Assembly (NCBI GenBank): GCA_963774445.1
Contig: CAVZFC010000029.1
Location: forward strand, 1-64,000
Direction: 5' to 3'
DNA length: 64,000 nt
Source of the DNA: CAVUQH01 sp963774445
GTDB taxonomy: Bacteria; Myxococcota_A; Polyangia; Haliangiales; Haliangiaceae
The notes below the pieces were generated by a model, which saw only the letters and a program-made list of their open reading frames with translations, searched no databases and was not told the DNA's origin. Below are positions 14,713 to 23,195 of this stretch, piece by piece (positions within the stretch are counted from its first letter, which is position 1; each line of letters opens with the position of its first letter). The translations under genes and the position numbers were made by a program.

Positions 14713-14727
14713 GTTTCTAAGAAACTT
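14711..14727. other. AT-rich perfect inverted repeat AAGTTTC-TAA-GAAACTT
   Basis: A 7-base perfect dyad with a 3-base centre overlaps the stop codon of the large kinase gene and lies 86 bases before the SCO1-like gene. Its low GC stands out here. No U-tract follows, so it is a weak terminator candidate; an operator is as likely. Confidence 0.4.
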
Positions 14728-14813
14728 CCCGAGCAATCTCGACCGCCTACCCGAAATCGCTCCACCCGCCCCCGCCGCGTGCGCCGACGCCGCGAGTGTG
14801 GCAGGGTGCCGCC

Positions 14814-15395
14814 GTGTCCCGCCTCTTCGCCGCCGGCGCCCTCGTCGCCCTGTGCGCCTGCTCGCATCCTCCCGCGCGCCAGCTTCCCGACCTCGGCGAG
14901 GTCACCATCCCGGCCGGCGCGATGACCGACGAGCAGGGCCGCGCGCTCACCACCGACGATCTCCGCGGCGCCGTCACCGTCGCCGACTTCATCTTCACCC
15001 GCTGCCGCAGCACCTGCCCCGCCGTCACGCTGCGCATGCGCAGCGTGCAGGACAAGACGCGCAGCCTGGGCGCCAAGGTCCGCCTCTTCTCCTTCAGCGT
15101 CAACCCCGACCACGACACGCCCCCGGTCCTCGCCGCCTACGCCCGCAAGGCCAGCGCCGACCCCGCCCGCTGGCGCTTCGTCACCGGAGATCGCACCGCG
15201 ATGCTCACGACCATCGAGCACGGCTTCGAGCTGCCGGTCGATCCGCAGGCGGCCGGCAGCGGCGACGTCCCCAACATTCTCCACTCCCAGCGCTTCGCCC
15301 TGCTCGACCGCCGCGGCCACCTGCGCGGCACCTACGACTCGTCCGACAAGGCCGCCGTCGACCAGATGCTGCGCGACCTCCGCTCGCTGTTGTAG
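14814..15395 (+). CDS. SCO1/SenC-family copper-binding lipoprotein
   Basis: The product has 193 residues. A lipoprotein signal ends in VALCAC. The thioredoxin-like body has the copper-binding FTRCRSTCPAV (CxxxC) near residue 65 and the third ligand His in NILHSQRFALLD near residue 155, the hallmark set of Sco proteins. This family delivers copper to the CuA centre of cytochrome c oxidase or acts as a periplasmic thiol reductant. The GTG at 14814 follows CAGGGTG at a suitable distance; another GTG six codons earlier would lengthen the signal. No oxidase genes lie in the window. Confidence 0.85.
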   Translation: MSRLFAAGALVALCACSHPPARQLPDLGEVTIPAGAMTDEQGRALTTDDLRGAVTVADFIFTRCRSTCPAVTLRMRSVQDKTRSLGAKVRLFSFSVNPDHDTPPVLAAYARKASADPARWRFVTGDRTAMLTTIEHGFELPVDPQAAGSGDVPNILHSQRFALLDRRGHLRGTYDSSDKAAVDQMLRDLRSLL

Positions 15396-15399
15396 CGCG

Positions 15400-15747
15400 C
15401 TACTTCTTCACGCAGGCCAGGGCCTCGTCGCTCGTCTTGGCCGTGGTGATGCAGTCGAGCTGCTTCTTGGTCGCCAGCTTCTGGTAGCTCTTGGCGCACT
15501 TCTCGACCTGCGCCTTCCACGCCTTGCCCTCGCGCTCCTTGGCCAGGCCGTCGACGCCGAGCTTCTTGACCTCCGCCGACGTCGGATCCAACCCCTGCCT
15601 CGTGATCGACTTGTTGTAGCCGCTCCAGAAGCCGAGCTCGACCTGGTGCTGGCAAGCCGCGCGCGACTGCTCGCGCGAAGGTCGCCCCTGACATCCCGCG
15701 CCGACTAGCAGCGCAACGATCCCCGCAACAATGAGCTTCCTCCGCAT
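15400..15747 (-). CDS. Small Cys-containing predicted lipoprotein
   Basis: The product has 115 residues, with signal peptide MRRKLIVAGIVALLVGAGC ending in a lipobox. The mature part is Lys/Glu-rich and helical and has four further cysteines, which may form two disulfides. A strong ribosome site (AAGGAGAGG) lies just before the ATG. It starts 15 bases after the larger lipoprotein gene and is probably in its operon. Family not recognised. Confidence 0.75.
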   Translation of the reverse strand: MRRKLIVAGIVALLVGAGCQGRPSREQSRAACQHQVELGFWSGYNKSITRQGLDPTSAEVKKLGVDGLAKEREGKAWKAQVEKCAKSYQKLATKKQLDCITTAKTSDEALACVKK

Positions 15748-15762
15748 CGAACCTCTCCTTTT

Positions 15763-17031
15763 TCAGTTCTGCGACAACGAGATCGCAGTCACGTTGGTGC
15801 CGTCGAAGCGGAAGGTGAACACGTGCGTCGGACCGGCCTGGCCGGTGGGATTGATACCCATCGTGATGTCGACGCCGTCGGGAATACTGTTGGCCTGGCC
15901 GACATTGACCAGGGTGCCGGCGCTGATGTCGTGAATCTCCCAGCTGCTGGCACCGGCGATGACGGCGACCGCCCGGTCTCCGCCGCCGTCGGTCACGCGG
16001 AAGTTGAAGATGCCGCCCGGGAAGGTGGTCTGCGGCGCTTCGAGCGCGCAGCTCGTGCCGGGAACGAAGACCAGCGTGGCCTGCGAGAAGCCGGTCTTCT
16101 GCTCCATCGCCACGGTGGCCGGGAAGCTGGAACACTCGGGGAGGTTGGTGCCGCCGCCGCCGCCGGTATCGGCCTGGCAGTCCGGCCCGCACGCGATCTC
16201 GAGGTTGTACAGCCAGCCGACGCTGCCGGACGTGTAGGGCTGCAGGCAGGCGTCGGTGAACCCGAACCACGGGCCCTTCATTCCGACGTCGATATCGAAC
16301 GAGAAGCTCCCATCCGAAGCGATGTCGAAGGTCCCCGTTCCCTGCCCCATGGTGCCAAAGACCGTCCAGCCTCCGGCCCCGCTCGGAGGTCCGGCGAGAC
16401 CCGACACCGTCACCGTGCGCTTTTGCGCCTCCCAGCGGGATCCCAGCTCCATGCGGTCTGCGCCGGCGAAGGCGTCGAACGTATCGAGCTTGGTCGCGTT
16501 CGCGATGACGATGCTCGCGGGTGCCACCAGCGGCGCCACGGCGTTGCGGAACAGACACAGATCAGAAGAATCGGCCGGCGTCCCCACCGAGTAACTGCTG
16601 AAGTGCGTCGTCTGACCGAACACCCGGCCGTTCATGACGAACGACCCCGGGACCTCTTCCCAGGCGTTGGTCGTGTCGTTGAAGAGCATCAGCGCCGCCG
16701 GCGTGTCCTTTGCCGACCCGGCGGGCAGGGCGATCGAGATCACGACGGGCCGATCGAACTGCGTGCCGCCAGGCGCCAGCTCGAAGACCGAGGTCAAGAG
16801 GACGTCGGTTCCGGGCAGCGCGTCCTTGCCCACATCAGTGACGCTCACCTCCACGGTCGTCGATCCCACCGCGCCGGGGGGGACGAACACCATGGCCGCG
16901 TCGTCGGCCGTGCCCACGATGCCTCCCGCGGCGTCGACGGTGGTGCCGGACGGGTTGTCGCCCCCGCCCCCACCACACGCAGCCACCAACGCGCCCAGAG
17001 CCAGGGCGCAGCACGCCCACCTCGACGACAT
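15763..17031 (-). CDS. Predicted lipoprotein with ZU5-like domain
   Basis: With the ATG at 17031 the product has 422 residues; ATGs 3 and 6 codons earlier are also possible. The signal ends in ALVAACGGGGG (lipobox). Residues about 30-140 resemble a ZU5-type beta domain: GGIVGTADDAAMVFVPPGAV, then FELAPGGTQFDRPVVISI and EEVPGSFV. The rest is beta-rich with several cysteines (ACLQPYTSG, EIACGPDCQADTG) and a poly-Gly stretch. It is probably a surface lipoprotein. It leads a two-gene minus-strand operon and is divergent from the ABC1 kinase. Confidence 0.75.
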   Translation of the reverse strand: MSSRWACCALALGALVAACGGGGGDNPSGTTVDAAGGIVGTADDAAMVFVPPGAVGSTTVEVSVTDVGKDALPGTDVLLTSVFELAPGGTQFDRPVVISIALPAGSAKDTPAALMLFNDTTNAWEEVPGSFVMNGRVFGQTTHFSSYSVGTPADSSDLCLFRNAVAPLVAPASIVIANATKLDTFDAFAGADRMELGSRWEAQKRTVTVSGLAGPPSGAGGWTVFGTMGQGTGTFDIASDGSFSFDIDVGMKGPWFGFTDACLQPYTSGSVGWLYNLEIACGPDCQADTGGGGGTNLPECSSFPATVAMEQKTGFSQATLVFVPGTSCALEAPQTTFPGGIFNFRVTDGGGDRAVAVIAGASSWEIHDISAGTLVNVGQANSIPDGVDITMGINPTGQAGPTHVFTFRFDGTNVTAISLSQN

Positions 17032-17122
17032 TCCCCCCATGCACGACATCGTAAGCCGGGACCCAGCCAGGAGCCAAGACAAAGCGCGCACCGACCGCCG
17101 GACAGGCCGCATCCAAGCAGGC

Positions 17123-18460
17123 GTGGCGCGAAAAAACAACGGCGAGGCGGGTCCGCTGGAGGAGCTGGCGCGGGGGTTTCGCAAGCGGACGTGGGTGACG
17201 ATGCGGATGATGTCGCGCATGGGACTACAGATGGCCCGGCGCAACCGCGGGGCGGCCGACCTGGTCAACGACGTTGACGAAGAAGATGCGGTCGCGGCGG
17301 CGACGGCGCTGCTCGAGCAGCTCGATGGGCTCAAGGGGCTGACCATGAAGCTGGGGCAGATGGCCAGCTATCTCGACGGCACGATGCCGCCCAAGGCGCA
17401 GCGGATCCTGGCGCGGCTGCAGTCGCAGAGTCGGCCGATGGCGCCGGCCACGATCGCCGAGGTAGTCCGCGCGGAGCTGGGCGGTGCGCCGACCGAGGTC
17501 TTCGACGAGTTCGAGCCAGAGCCGTTCGCCGCCGCCTCCATCGGCCAGGTGCACCGGGCCCGCGCGGGCGGCCGGGCGCTGGCGGTGAAGATCCAGTACC
17601 CGGGGATCGACGAGCTGCTCCGCGCCGACGTGACGACGATCGGGAGGCTGGCGCGGCTGGCGCTGCTCATCAGCCCGGTGGACGGGCGCGCCCTCGTGGA
17701 GGAGCTGGCGGAGCGCGTGCTCGAAGAGTGTGACTACGGCCGCGAGGCGGAGAATCAGCGGCTGATGCGGCGGGCGCTGGCGGGGCGCGACGACATCGAG
17801 GTGCCGGCGGTCTGCGCGGAGCTGAGCAGCCGTCGCGTGCTGAGCACGGAGTTGTGCGACCGGCTGGGCTTTCAAGCGTTCGTCGATGCCGGCGAGCAGG
17901 CCGCGCGCGACGCGGCGGGCGCGCGGATCTACGAGGCCTGCTTTGCCAGCATCTTTCACCACTGCACCTACAACGCGGATCCGCATCCGGGAAACTACCT
18001 GTTCTCGCCGACCGGCGAGGTGACCCTGCTCGACTTCGGCTGCGTCAAGCGCTTCGATCCGGAGTTCATCGACCGGTGGAAGCGGCTGGCGCTGACGCTG
18101 GTGGACGGCGACCGGGCCGGGTTCCGCGACGCGTTCGTCGCCGTCGGCCTGGTCGGGCGCGTCAAACGCTTCGACTTCGATCACCAGTGGGAGGCGATGC
18201 GCTACCTCTACCGGCCGATGTACGCGCCCGAGCCGTTCATGTTCACGCACGCGTTCGTCGCCGAGGTCAACGACCGGCTGATGTTCCGCAACGTCAACAA
18301 GCTGCGCTTCGCCATGCCGGGCGACTGGCTGTTCGTCAATCGGCTGCAGCTGGGGCTGTTGTCGGTGCTGGCGCATCTGCAGTTGACCATCCCGTCGCGG
18401 GAGCTGTTCCGCGCGGCGCTGGAAGCACCGACCGCGCCGCTGTGGCGCGCGACCGGGTGA
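17123..18460 (+). CDS. ABC1/UbiB/AarF-family atypical kinase
   Basis: The product has 445 residues from the GTG at 17123. Family hallmarks are all present: the KxGQ motif KLGQMASYLDG (about 75-85), the Ala-rich loop AAASIGQVHRA replacing the glycine loop, VKIQYPG with the ATP-site Lys, YNADPHPGN as catalytic loop and LLDFGCVKR with the metal-binding Asp. Known members support quinone biosynthesis or lipid homeostasis through ATPase activity. The unusually Met/Arg-rich start (MRMMSRMGLQMARR) makes an internal ATG at 17201 possible. No ubiquinone genes are adjacent, so the pathway is not fixed. Confidence 0.9.
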   Translation: MARKNNGEAGPLEELARGFRKRTWVTMRMMSRMGLQMARRNRGAADLVNDVDEEDAVAAATALLEQLDGLKGLTMKLGQMASYLDGTMPPKAQRILARLQSQSRPMAPATIAEVVRAELGGAPTEVFDEFEPEPFAAASIGQVHRARAGGRALAVKIQYPGIDELLRADVTTIGRLARLALLISPVDGRALVEELAERVLEECDYGREAENQRLMRRALAGRDDIEVPAVCAELSSRRVLSTELCDRLGFQAFVDAGEQAARDAAGARIYEACFASIFHHCTYNADPHPGNYLFSPTGEVTLLDFGCVKRFDPEFIDRWKRLALTLVDGDRAGFRDAFVAVGLVGRVKRFDFDHQWEAMRYLYRPMYAPEPFMFTHAFVAEVNDRLMFRNVNKLRFAMPGDWLFVNRLQLGLLSVLAHLQLTIPSRELFRAALEAPTAPLWRATG

Positions 18461-18508
18461 CGGACTGGGCGGGCCGACGACGGGGCTGCCGCCGTGCCGG
18501 AGCCGCAG

Positions 18509-19355
18509 CTACTTGCCCATGACGCTCGCAGCCTGCGCGACCGGAACCCAGCGCATCGGCCGGTCCCACTCGCCGAAGATCTGCAGCATCGCGTAGACGA
18601 TCACATCGAGGTCGCCGACGGCGCAGCCGCACTTTTTCAGTGCCGCCGGCGCGGCGCGGGCCAGGTACGCGCCCTTCTGATCGGCCGCGACCGTGGCGAC
18701 GCTGCCGAAGGCCTCGACGAGCGGCGCGCAGGTGCCCACCGCCTTCTGGATCTCACCGGCGAGGAACGCGGCTCGCTGGCCCGGGTCGAGCCGCGTCACC
18801 CGATCGCGCAGCGCGGCAATCTCGGGCTGCTTCACCAGCGCGGCGGCGTCGGCGGCGATCGCCGGCGCCGGTCCGAGGAAGGCCAGACGCACCTCGCGCC
18901 CGTGCGGCACTGCCGCGGCGACCTCGGCCACCCGAGCGGCCGACGCCGCACGGTCGGGCCACACGTAGATCGGCAGCGTCGCGAGCTTGGGCGAGACCTT
19001 CGCGTGGACCTCCAGCCACTGGCGCAGCTCCGGGGCCAGATCGGCCAGCGATTCGCCGTTGACCAACACCTCGCCGCCCGCCCCGACGGTGATCTCCGTG
19101 CCTCCGCCGCGCGCCGCCTGTCCGGCCGCCGACTCGATGGGGCTGATGCCGGCCGGGGCCATCCCCTGGCGCCTTCCGTCCAGCGCCTCCAGCTCGGTGG
19201 CGAGCCGGGCGGCCCGTACCTCGCAGGTCGAGCTCTCCGCCTGCGCGCCCTCCGCCTGCGCGCCCTCCGCCTACGAACCCTTCGCCCTCGATCCCCTCCG
19301 AGCACGAACCCAGCGCGACCACACCGACGGCGAGCACCAACCCGAGTCTGGACAT
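18509..19355 (-). pseudogene. Lipoprotein gene interrupted by a frameshift
   Basis: An ATG at 19355 opens a clear lipoprotein signal (MSRLGLVLAVGVVALGSCSEG). The credible body lies in another frame. It includes ESSTCEVRAARLATELEALD directly upstream of an internal ATG at 19162 and continues for 217 residues to the stop at 18509. The body frame is closed by a TAG at 19271-19273, inside a 15-base tandem repeat, so the frame switch must fall at or just after that point. Neither frame alone gives a sensible exported protein. A real lesion or a sequencing indel would both explain this. The body has a CGC pair and another Cys; family not recognised. Confidence 0.7.
19235..19279. repeat. 15-bp tandem repeat, three copies
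   Basis: Plus-strand units read CTCCGCCTGCGCGCC twice, then a diverged third (CTCCGCCTACGAACC). They encode EGAQA-type repeats just after the lipobox of the frameshifted gene. Since 15 is a multiple of three, copy-number change alone would not shift the frame. Confidence 0.85.
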
Positions 19356-19379
19356 GCGCCGATGATACGCCGCGCCGCG

Positions 19380-19385
19380 TATAGT
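19380..19385 (+). promoter_or_regulatory. TATAGT -10 element, likely leaderless promoter
   Basis: TATAGT lies 9 bases before the ATG of the PCP_red gene, the same spacing as before the FHA gene. No Shine-Dalgarno is present. Confidence 0.4.
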
Positions 19386-19394
19386 GTCGGCGCC

Positions 19395-19580
19395 ATGTCG
19401 CTGTTCAACCGCTCCACCGTCACCTGGACCACCGAGGCCGAGAAACGCCTGGCGCGCATCCCCGTCTTTGTGCGCCCGTTCGTCCGCCGCCGCGCCGAAG
19501 CGGTGGCCCGCGAGCGGGGCCTGGCCGAGATCACGCCGGAGCTTCTGGCCGAGCTCAAAGAGAAGGAAATGCCCAAGTAG
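19395..19580 (+). CDS. PCP_red domain mini-protein
   Basis: The product has 61 residues. It matches the small domain found at the C terminus of light-independent protochlorophyllide reductase subunit B: a Trp-Thr-x-Glu-Ala start, RIPVFVRPFVRRRAE in the middle, and AREFGLxxIT-like ARERGLAEITPELLAELKE at the end. In non-phototrophs this domain occurs as a stand-alone protein of unknown role, often suspected to sit near iron-sulfur or redox proteins. No chlorophyll genes are seen here. It is followed by a 32-codon frame and the DUF368 gene. Confidence 0.75.
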   Translation: MSLFNRSTVTWTTEAEKRLARIPVFVRPFVRRRAEAVARERGLAEITPELLAELKEKEMPK

Positions 19581-19617
19581 GCGTCGGGCCGGCTGCCGGC
19601 TGTGATACGCCTCGGCC

Positions 19618-19716
19618 ATGAAGAGCCACACGGTCGAGCTGACCCTCGAGGTCCCGGCGCGCATGGACTTCGGCCGGCGCAAGAAGCGCATCCTCATCAA
19701 GATCATCGGGGAGTAA
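19618..19716 (+). CDS. Possible 32-residue protein
   Basis: ATG 19618 to TAA 19714-19716 encodes a basic peptide starting MKSHTVELTLEVPARMDF and ending in RRKKRILIKIIGE. It stops one base before the DUF368 ATG, which would give tight coupling. GATACG, 8 bases before the ATG, resembles the short-spaced -10 elements of neighbours. It could instead be a leader peptide or chance. No homologue is recognised. Confidence 0.4.
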   Translation: MKSHTVELTLEVPARMDFGRRKKRILIKIIGE

Positions 19717-19717
19717 C

Positions 19718-20668
19718 ATGACCGGCGACAGCAAACCGACCGGGCGCACGCTGCCCGTGCACCTGGCCATCGCCTCCGGGCTGCTGATGGGCAGCGCCGA
19801 CGCCGTCCCCGGCGTCTCCGGCGGCACCATCGCGCTCATCATCGGCATCTACGAGCGTTTCATCGAGTCACTGCACACGGTCGTGCGCACGCCGCTGCTC
19901 ATCGGATCGGCGGACGGGCGCGCGCGCCTGCGCCGCGCCTTTGGCCTGCTGGTGCCACTGGGCATCGGCCTGGTCGCGGCCTACTGGGTGATGACCCGGA
20001 TCCTGGTCGGCCCCGAGGGCTCACCCGGCCTGCTCCTGCGCGACGACACCGCGCCGCTCTGCTACGCGTTTTTCTTCGGCCTGGTGTTGTTCAGCCTGCG
20101 CGAGCCGTGGCGCCGTATTCAGAAGTTCCACCCGGCGCACGTCGCCATCGCGCTGATCGGCGCCGCCGGCGCCGCCGCGTTCGTCGGCCTGCCGTATCGC
20201 ACGGCCACCCCCGAGACCTGGATGATCGCGCTGGGCGGCGCCGGGGCGATCACCGTGATGCTGCTGCCCGGCGTGAGCGGCTCGATGCTGCTGGTCATCC
20301 TCGGCCAGTACACGACGGTGGCCGGCGCGCTGCACGACCGCAACCTCGGCCTCATGGCGGTGTTCGTCGGCGGCCTGGCCGGCGGTGTCATCGTCTTCGT
20401 CCCGTTCCTCCGCTTTCTCCTCCACCGGCACCACGATCTGACCATGGCCGCGCTCACCGGGCTGATGGCCGGATCGCTGCGCGCGCTGTGGCCGTGGAAG
20501 ACCCACTACGACCCCAAGAACGTTGACCTCGGCGCGATGACCAACACCGGCATCGGCGACCACGTGCCCGGCGTCATCGCCGCGGTCGTGCTCGGCGGCG
20601 CCGTCGTCTGGCTGCTGGCGATGCTCGAGCGCCGCATCCTTTCCGCTCCCGATCCGGATCGGTCCTGA
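19718..20668 (+). CDS. DUF368 membrane protein, undecaprenyl-phosphate translocase family
   Basis: The product has 316 residues with about 8-9 hydrophobic helices. The diagnostic N-terminal motif MGSADAVPGVSGGTIALI and an internal repeat, MLLPGVSGSMLLVILGQY, are the two re-entrant-type signatures of DUF368. Proteins of this family (PopT) have been shown to return the carrier lipid undecaprenyl phosphate across the inner membrane for wall and polysaccharide synthesis. The start codon follows the 32-codon frame by one base. Function here is by family only. Confidence 0.88.
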   Translation: MTGDSKPTGRTLPVHLAIASGLLMGSADAVPGVSGGTIALIIGIYERFIESLHTVVRTPLLIGSADGRARLRRAFGLLVPLGIGLVAAYWVMTRILVGPEGSPGLLLRDDTAPLCYAFFFGLVLFSLREPWRRIQKFHPAHVAIALIGAAGAAAFVGLPYRTATPETWMIALGGAGAITVMLLPGVSGSMLLVILGQYTTVAGALHDRNLGLMAVFVGGLAGGVIVFVPFLRFLLHRHHDLTMAALTGLMAGSLRALWPWKTHYDPKNVDLGAMTNTGIGDHVPGVIAAVVLGGAVVWLLAMLERRILSAPDPDRS

Positions 20669-20764
20669 AAAGCAGCGGGCCCGGGCCCTTGCGCGCACCC
20701 CGGGTTTTCTGAAAAGCTCTGGAAAGCTTCGGACTTATCGTCAGTTAGAAGTGAAACCCAGCGC

Positions 20765-21736
20765 GTGGACACCCTTCTAGACGTCGGTCGGCTCCTCTTC
20801 GGCGGGCTCATCCTCTACCTGGGCGCCGAGTGGCTGGTCAAAGGCTCGGCTGGCCTCGCGCGCGCGTTCGGGGTCAAGCCGCTGGTGATCGGCCTTACCG
20901 TCGTAGCCTACGGCACCTCGGCGCCGGAGCTGGCGGTCAGCTCGGCCGCCATCATCAACGACTCGAGCCCAATCGTCTTGGGCAACGTCATCGGGTCGTG
21001 CATCGCCAACATCACGCTGATCCTCGGCATCACCGCGCTGATCGCGCCACCCGCCGTCGATGGCCAGCTGATCAAGCGCGAGATTCCGGTGCTGCTCCTG
21101 TCGGTCGCCGCGGTCCCGCTGGTCCTGGCGTGGGACGGTCAGATCAACCGCATCGAGGCCCTGGTCCTCATCATCTTCGCCGTCGCCTTCACCATCGTGA
21201 CGCTCACGGCGTCGGCCGGCGAGTCGCACGTTGGCAGCGCCGAGCAGGCCGAGAACGGCGCCGAGGCCGGCGGTGCTCCGCCCGGTGAAGGCAGGGCGCG
21301 CCTCGGCGTGATCACCTTCATCGGCCTGGGCATGCTGGTCGGCGGCGGCGATCTGTTCGTCGACGGCGCCAAGGGGCTGGCCCTGACGATGGGCATGAGC
21401 GAACGGATCGTCGGCCTCACGATCGTCGCCATCGGCACCTCGCTGCCGGAGCTGGCGGCGTCGGTGGTGGCGGCGATGCGCGGCTACTCGTCGCTGGCCG
21501 TGGGCAACGTCATCGGCTCGAATATCTTCAACGTCTTCCTCATCCTCGGCGTCACCGGGGAGATCAAGCCGGTGCACGGCAACCTGGCCTCGATGCACAT
21601 CGACATCGGCTTCCTCATCGGGGCCACCGTGCTGGGCGTGCTGTTCATGCGCGGATCGCGGGTCGTCACGCGCCTCGAGGGCGTGCTGCTCCTCGTGACC
21701 TACGTCGCATTCATCATCGTCGCAGCCGTCGCCTAG
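20765..21736 (+). CDS. Na+/Ca2+ exchanger family membrane protein (CaCA, YrbG-like)
   Basis: The product has 323 residues with ten predicted helices. The two alpha-repeats that form the ion path are clear: AYGTSAPELAVSSAA with GNVIGSCIANITLILG in the first half, and AIGTSLPELAASVVAAM with GNVIGSNIFNVFLILG in the second. The acidic residues in PEL coordinate Ca2+. The halves are joined by an acidic cytoplasmic linker (about residues 150-180). The start is GTG. The 96-base gap upstream holds a GC palindrome (GGGCCCGGGCCC) without a U-tract. Confidence 0.92.
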   Translation: MDTLLDVGRLLFGGLILYLGAEWLVKGSAGLARAFGVKPLVIGLTVVAYGTSAPELAVSSAAIINDSSPIVLGNVIGSCIANITLILGITALIAPPAVDGQLIKREIPVLLLSVAAVPLVLAWDGQINRIEALVLIIFAVAFTIVTLTASAGESHVGSAEQAENGAEAGGAPPGEGRARLGVITFIGLGMLVGGGDLFVDGAKGLALTMGMSERIVGLTIVAIGTSLPELAASVVAAMRGYSSLAVGNVIGSNIFNVFLILGVTGEIKPVHGNLASMHIDIGFLIGATVLGVLFMRGSRVVTRLEGVLLLVTYVAFIIVAAVA

Positions 21737-21770
21737 CGGGCGGGGCCGGCCGGCCGAGACGCCTGGTCAT

Positions 21771-21786
21771 CAGTGGTGATCCACTG
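21771..21786. other. Inverted repeat CAGTGG-TGAT-CCACTG
   Basis: A perfect 6-base dyad with a 4-base loop lies between the exchanger gene and the first metzincin-like gene. It has no U-tract, so it may be a weak terminator or an operator. Confidence 0.35.
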
Positions 21787-21836
21787 CTAGAGTGGGGGTC
21801 TGGCTCGAATTTCACTCCCCGAGGTAAACCTAGGAC

Positions 21837-23195
21837 ATGATTATCCGCGCCGCCGTATCGACCGGCTTGTTTGCATTTGTACTGGGCAGCTGGTCGTTGG
21901 CGGCTGCTGATGCGCCGGTGGTGAGCCGCCCGGCTGGCACCTACATCCAGGTCCCCGCGCCCCCCGACGGGGTCGCTGAGGCGGTCAACTCCCACGTCGT
22001 CTACCTCAACCCCTGCTGGGGTGGCTGCACGATCTCCCCCGGGTTCGAGGACTCGACCACCGATCACTCGAGCATCATCAACTCGACCGCCAACATGTCG
22101 CAGTTCAATGCGGGGCAGGCCGCCTGGGATCAGGTTGTGCAGTGCGTCAAGAACATGTACGCGCCGTTCAACGTCCAGATCACCGACCAGGACCCGGGCA
22201 CGGCGCCGCACTTCGAGGCGATCGTCGCCGGCCGGCCGTCGGAGGCGGGCATGGACCAGAACGTCGGCGGCGTGTCGCCGTTCAACTGCGGCGTCATCAA
22301 CAACGCCATCACCTACACCTTCGCCAACATCTACGGCGGCTCGGTGCAGCAGATCTGCGAGGTCGTCGCCCAGGAGACGGCCCACGCCTACGGCCTCGAC
22401 CACGAGTTCCTGTGCGAAGACCCGATGACCTACCTGGAGAACTGCGGGGCCAAGACGTTCCACGACACCAACGCGCAGTGCGGTGAGTACTCGGCGCGCG
22501 CGTGCCAGTGCGGCGGGTCGACGCAGAACTCGGTGCAGATGATCACCGACGTATTCGGCCCCGGCGTGCCCACGCCGCCGACCGTCAGCATCACGACGCC
22601 GCAGGACGGCGACAAGGTCGAGGCCGGCTTCGTCGTCCGCGCCGACGTGGTCAACGACACCAAGGTCAGCAAGGCCGAGCTGGTGATCAACAACCAGGTG
22701 GTGCAGACCCTTACCAGCCCGCCGTTCGCGTTCAATGCGCCGGCCGACCTGCCCCAGGGCGTGCAGGTGGTCGAGGTTCGCGGCTACGACAACTACAACG
22801 CGCAGGGCACCGCCTCGATCCAGGTGACCCTCGGCGATCCGTGCACCAAGCCGGCCGACTGCGGCGACGGCAACACCTGCGTCGAGGGGCGCTGCGTGCC
22901 CGGCCCCGACAGCCCCGGCGGCCTCGGCACCGACTGCACTGACAACTCGCAGTGCGTGTCGGGCAAGTGCGCGTCCGATGGCACCGTCTCGGTCTGCGTC
23001 GAGGCGTGTGACTCGAGCTGCCCCAGCGGCTTCGGCTGCACCGACGCCGGCGGCACCACCGTCTGCTGGCCGGGCGCCGACAACCCGGGTGGTGGCGGTG
23101 GTTGCCAGAGCACCCCGGGTGCCGGCAGCCTGCCGTGGGTGCTGGCGCTCATGCTCGGCGCGCTGCTGATGCGGCGCCGCCGCCATGCCCGCTGA
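21837..23195 (+). CDS. Secreted metzincin-like protein with Ig-like domain and MYXO-CTERM-like tail (paralog 1)
   Basis: The product has 452 residues. After a signal peptide (cut near residue 25), a Cys-rich domain (30-240) contains QETAHAYGLDHE (179-190) and CEDPMTYL (193-200). This matches the metzincin HExxHxxGxxH plus Met-turn layout, but the first zinc His is Gln179; Glu180, His183 and His189 remain. An Ig-like domain (GVPTPPTVSITTPQDGD, 243-331) and a disulfide-rich region (335-411) follow. The tail has GGGGC, a hydrophobic helix and RRRRHAR, like MYXO-CTERM sorting signals. Its last 11 bases overlap the DUF455 gene. Proteolysis is doubtful; a binding role is possible. Confidence 0.82.
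   Translation: MIIRAAVSTGLFAFVLGSWSLAAADAPVVSRPAGTYIQVPAPPDGVAEAVNSHVVYLNPCWGGCTISPGFEDSTTDHSSIINSTANMSQFNAGQAAWDQVVQCVKNMYAPFNVQITDQDPGTAPHFEAIVAGRPSEAGMDQNVGGVSPFNCGVINNAITYTFANIYGGSVQQICEVVAQETAHAYGLDHEFLCEDPMTYLENCGAKTFHDTNAQCGEYSARACQCGGSTQNSVQMITDVFGPGVPTPPTVSITTPQDGDKVEAGFVVRADVVNDTKVSKAELVINNQVVQTLTSPPFAFNAPADLPQGVQVVEVRGYDNYNAQGTASIQVTLGDPCTKPADCGDGNTCVEGRCVPGPDSPGGLGTDCTDNSQCVSGKCASDGTVSVCVEACDSSCPSGFGCTDAGGTTVCWPGADNPGGGGGCQSTPGAGSLPWVLALMLGALLMRRRRHAR

Noticed and set aside
19395..19580. Fragment of a bacteriochlorophyll reductase
   Set aside because: It has its own start, a -10 element and a complete domain; stand-alone PCP_red proteins occur in non-phototrophs.
20668..20764. 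Terminator with GGGCCCGGGCCC
   Set aside because: The palindrome has no loop and no U-tract; evidence was too weak to list it.
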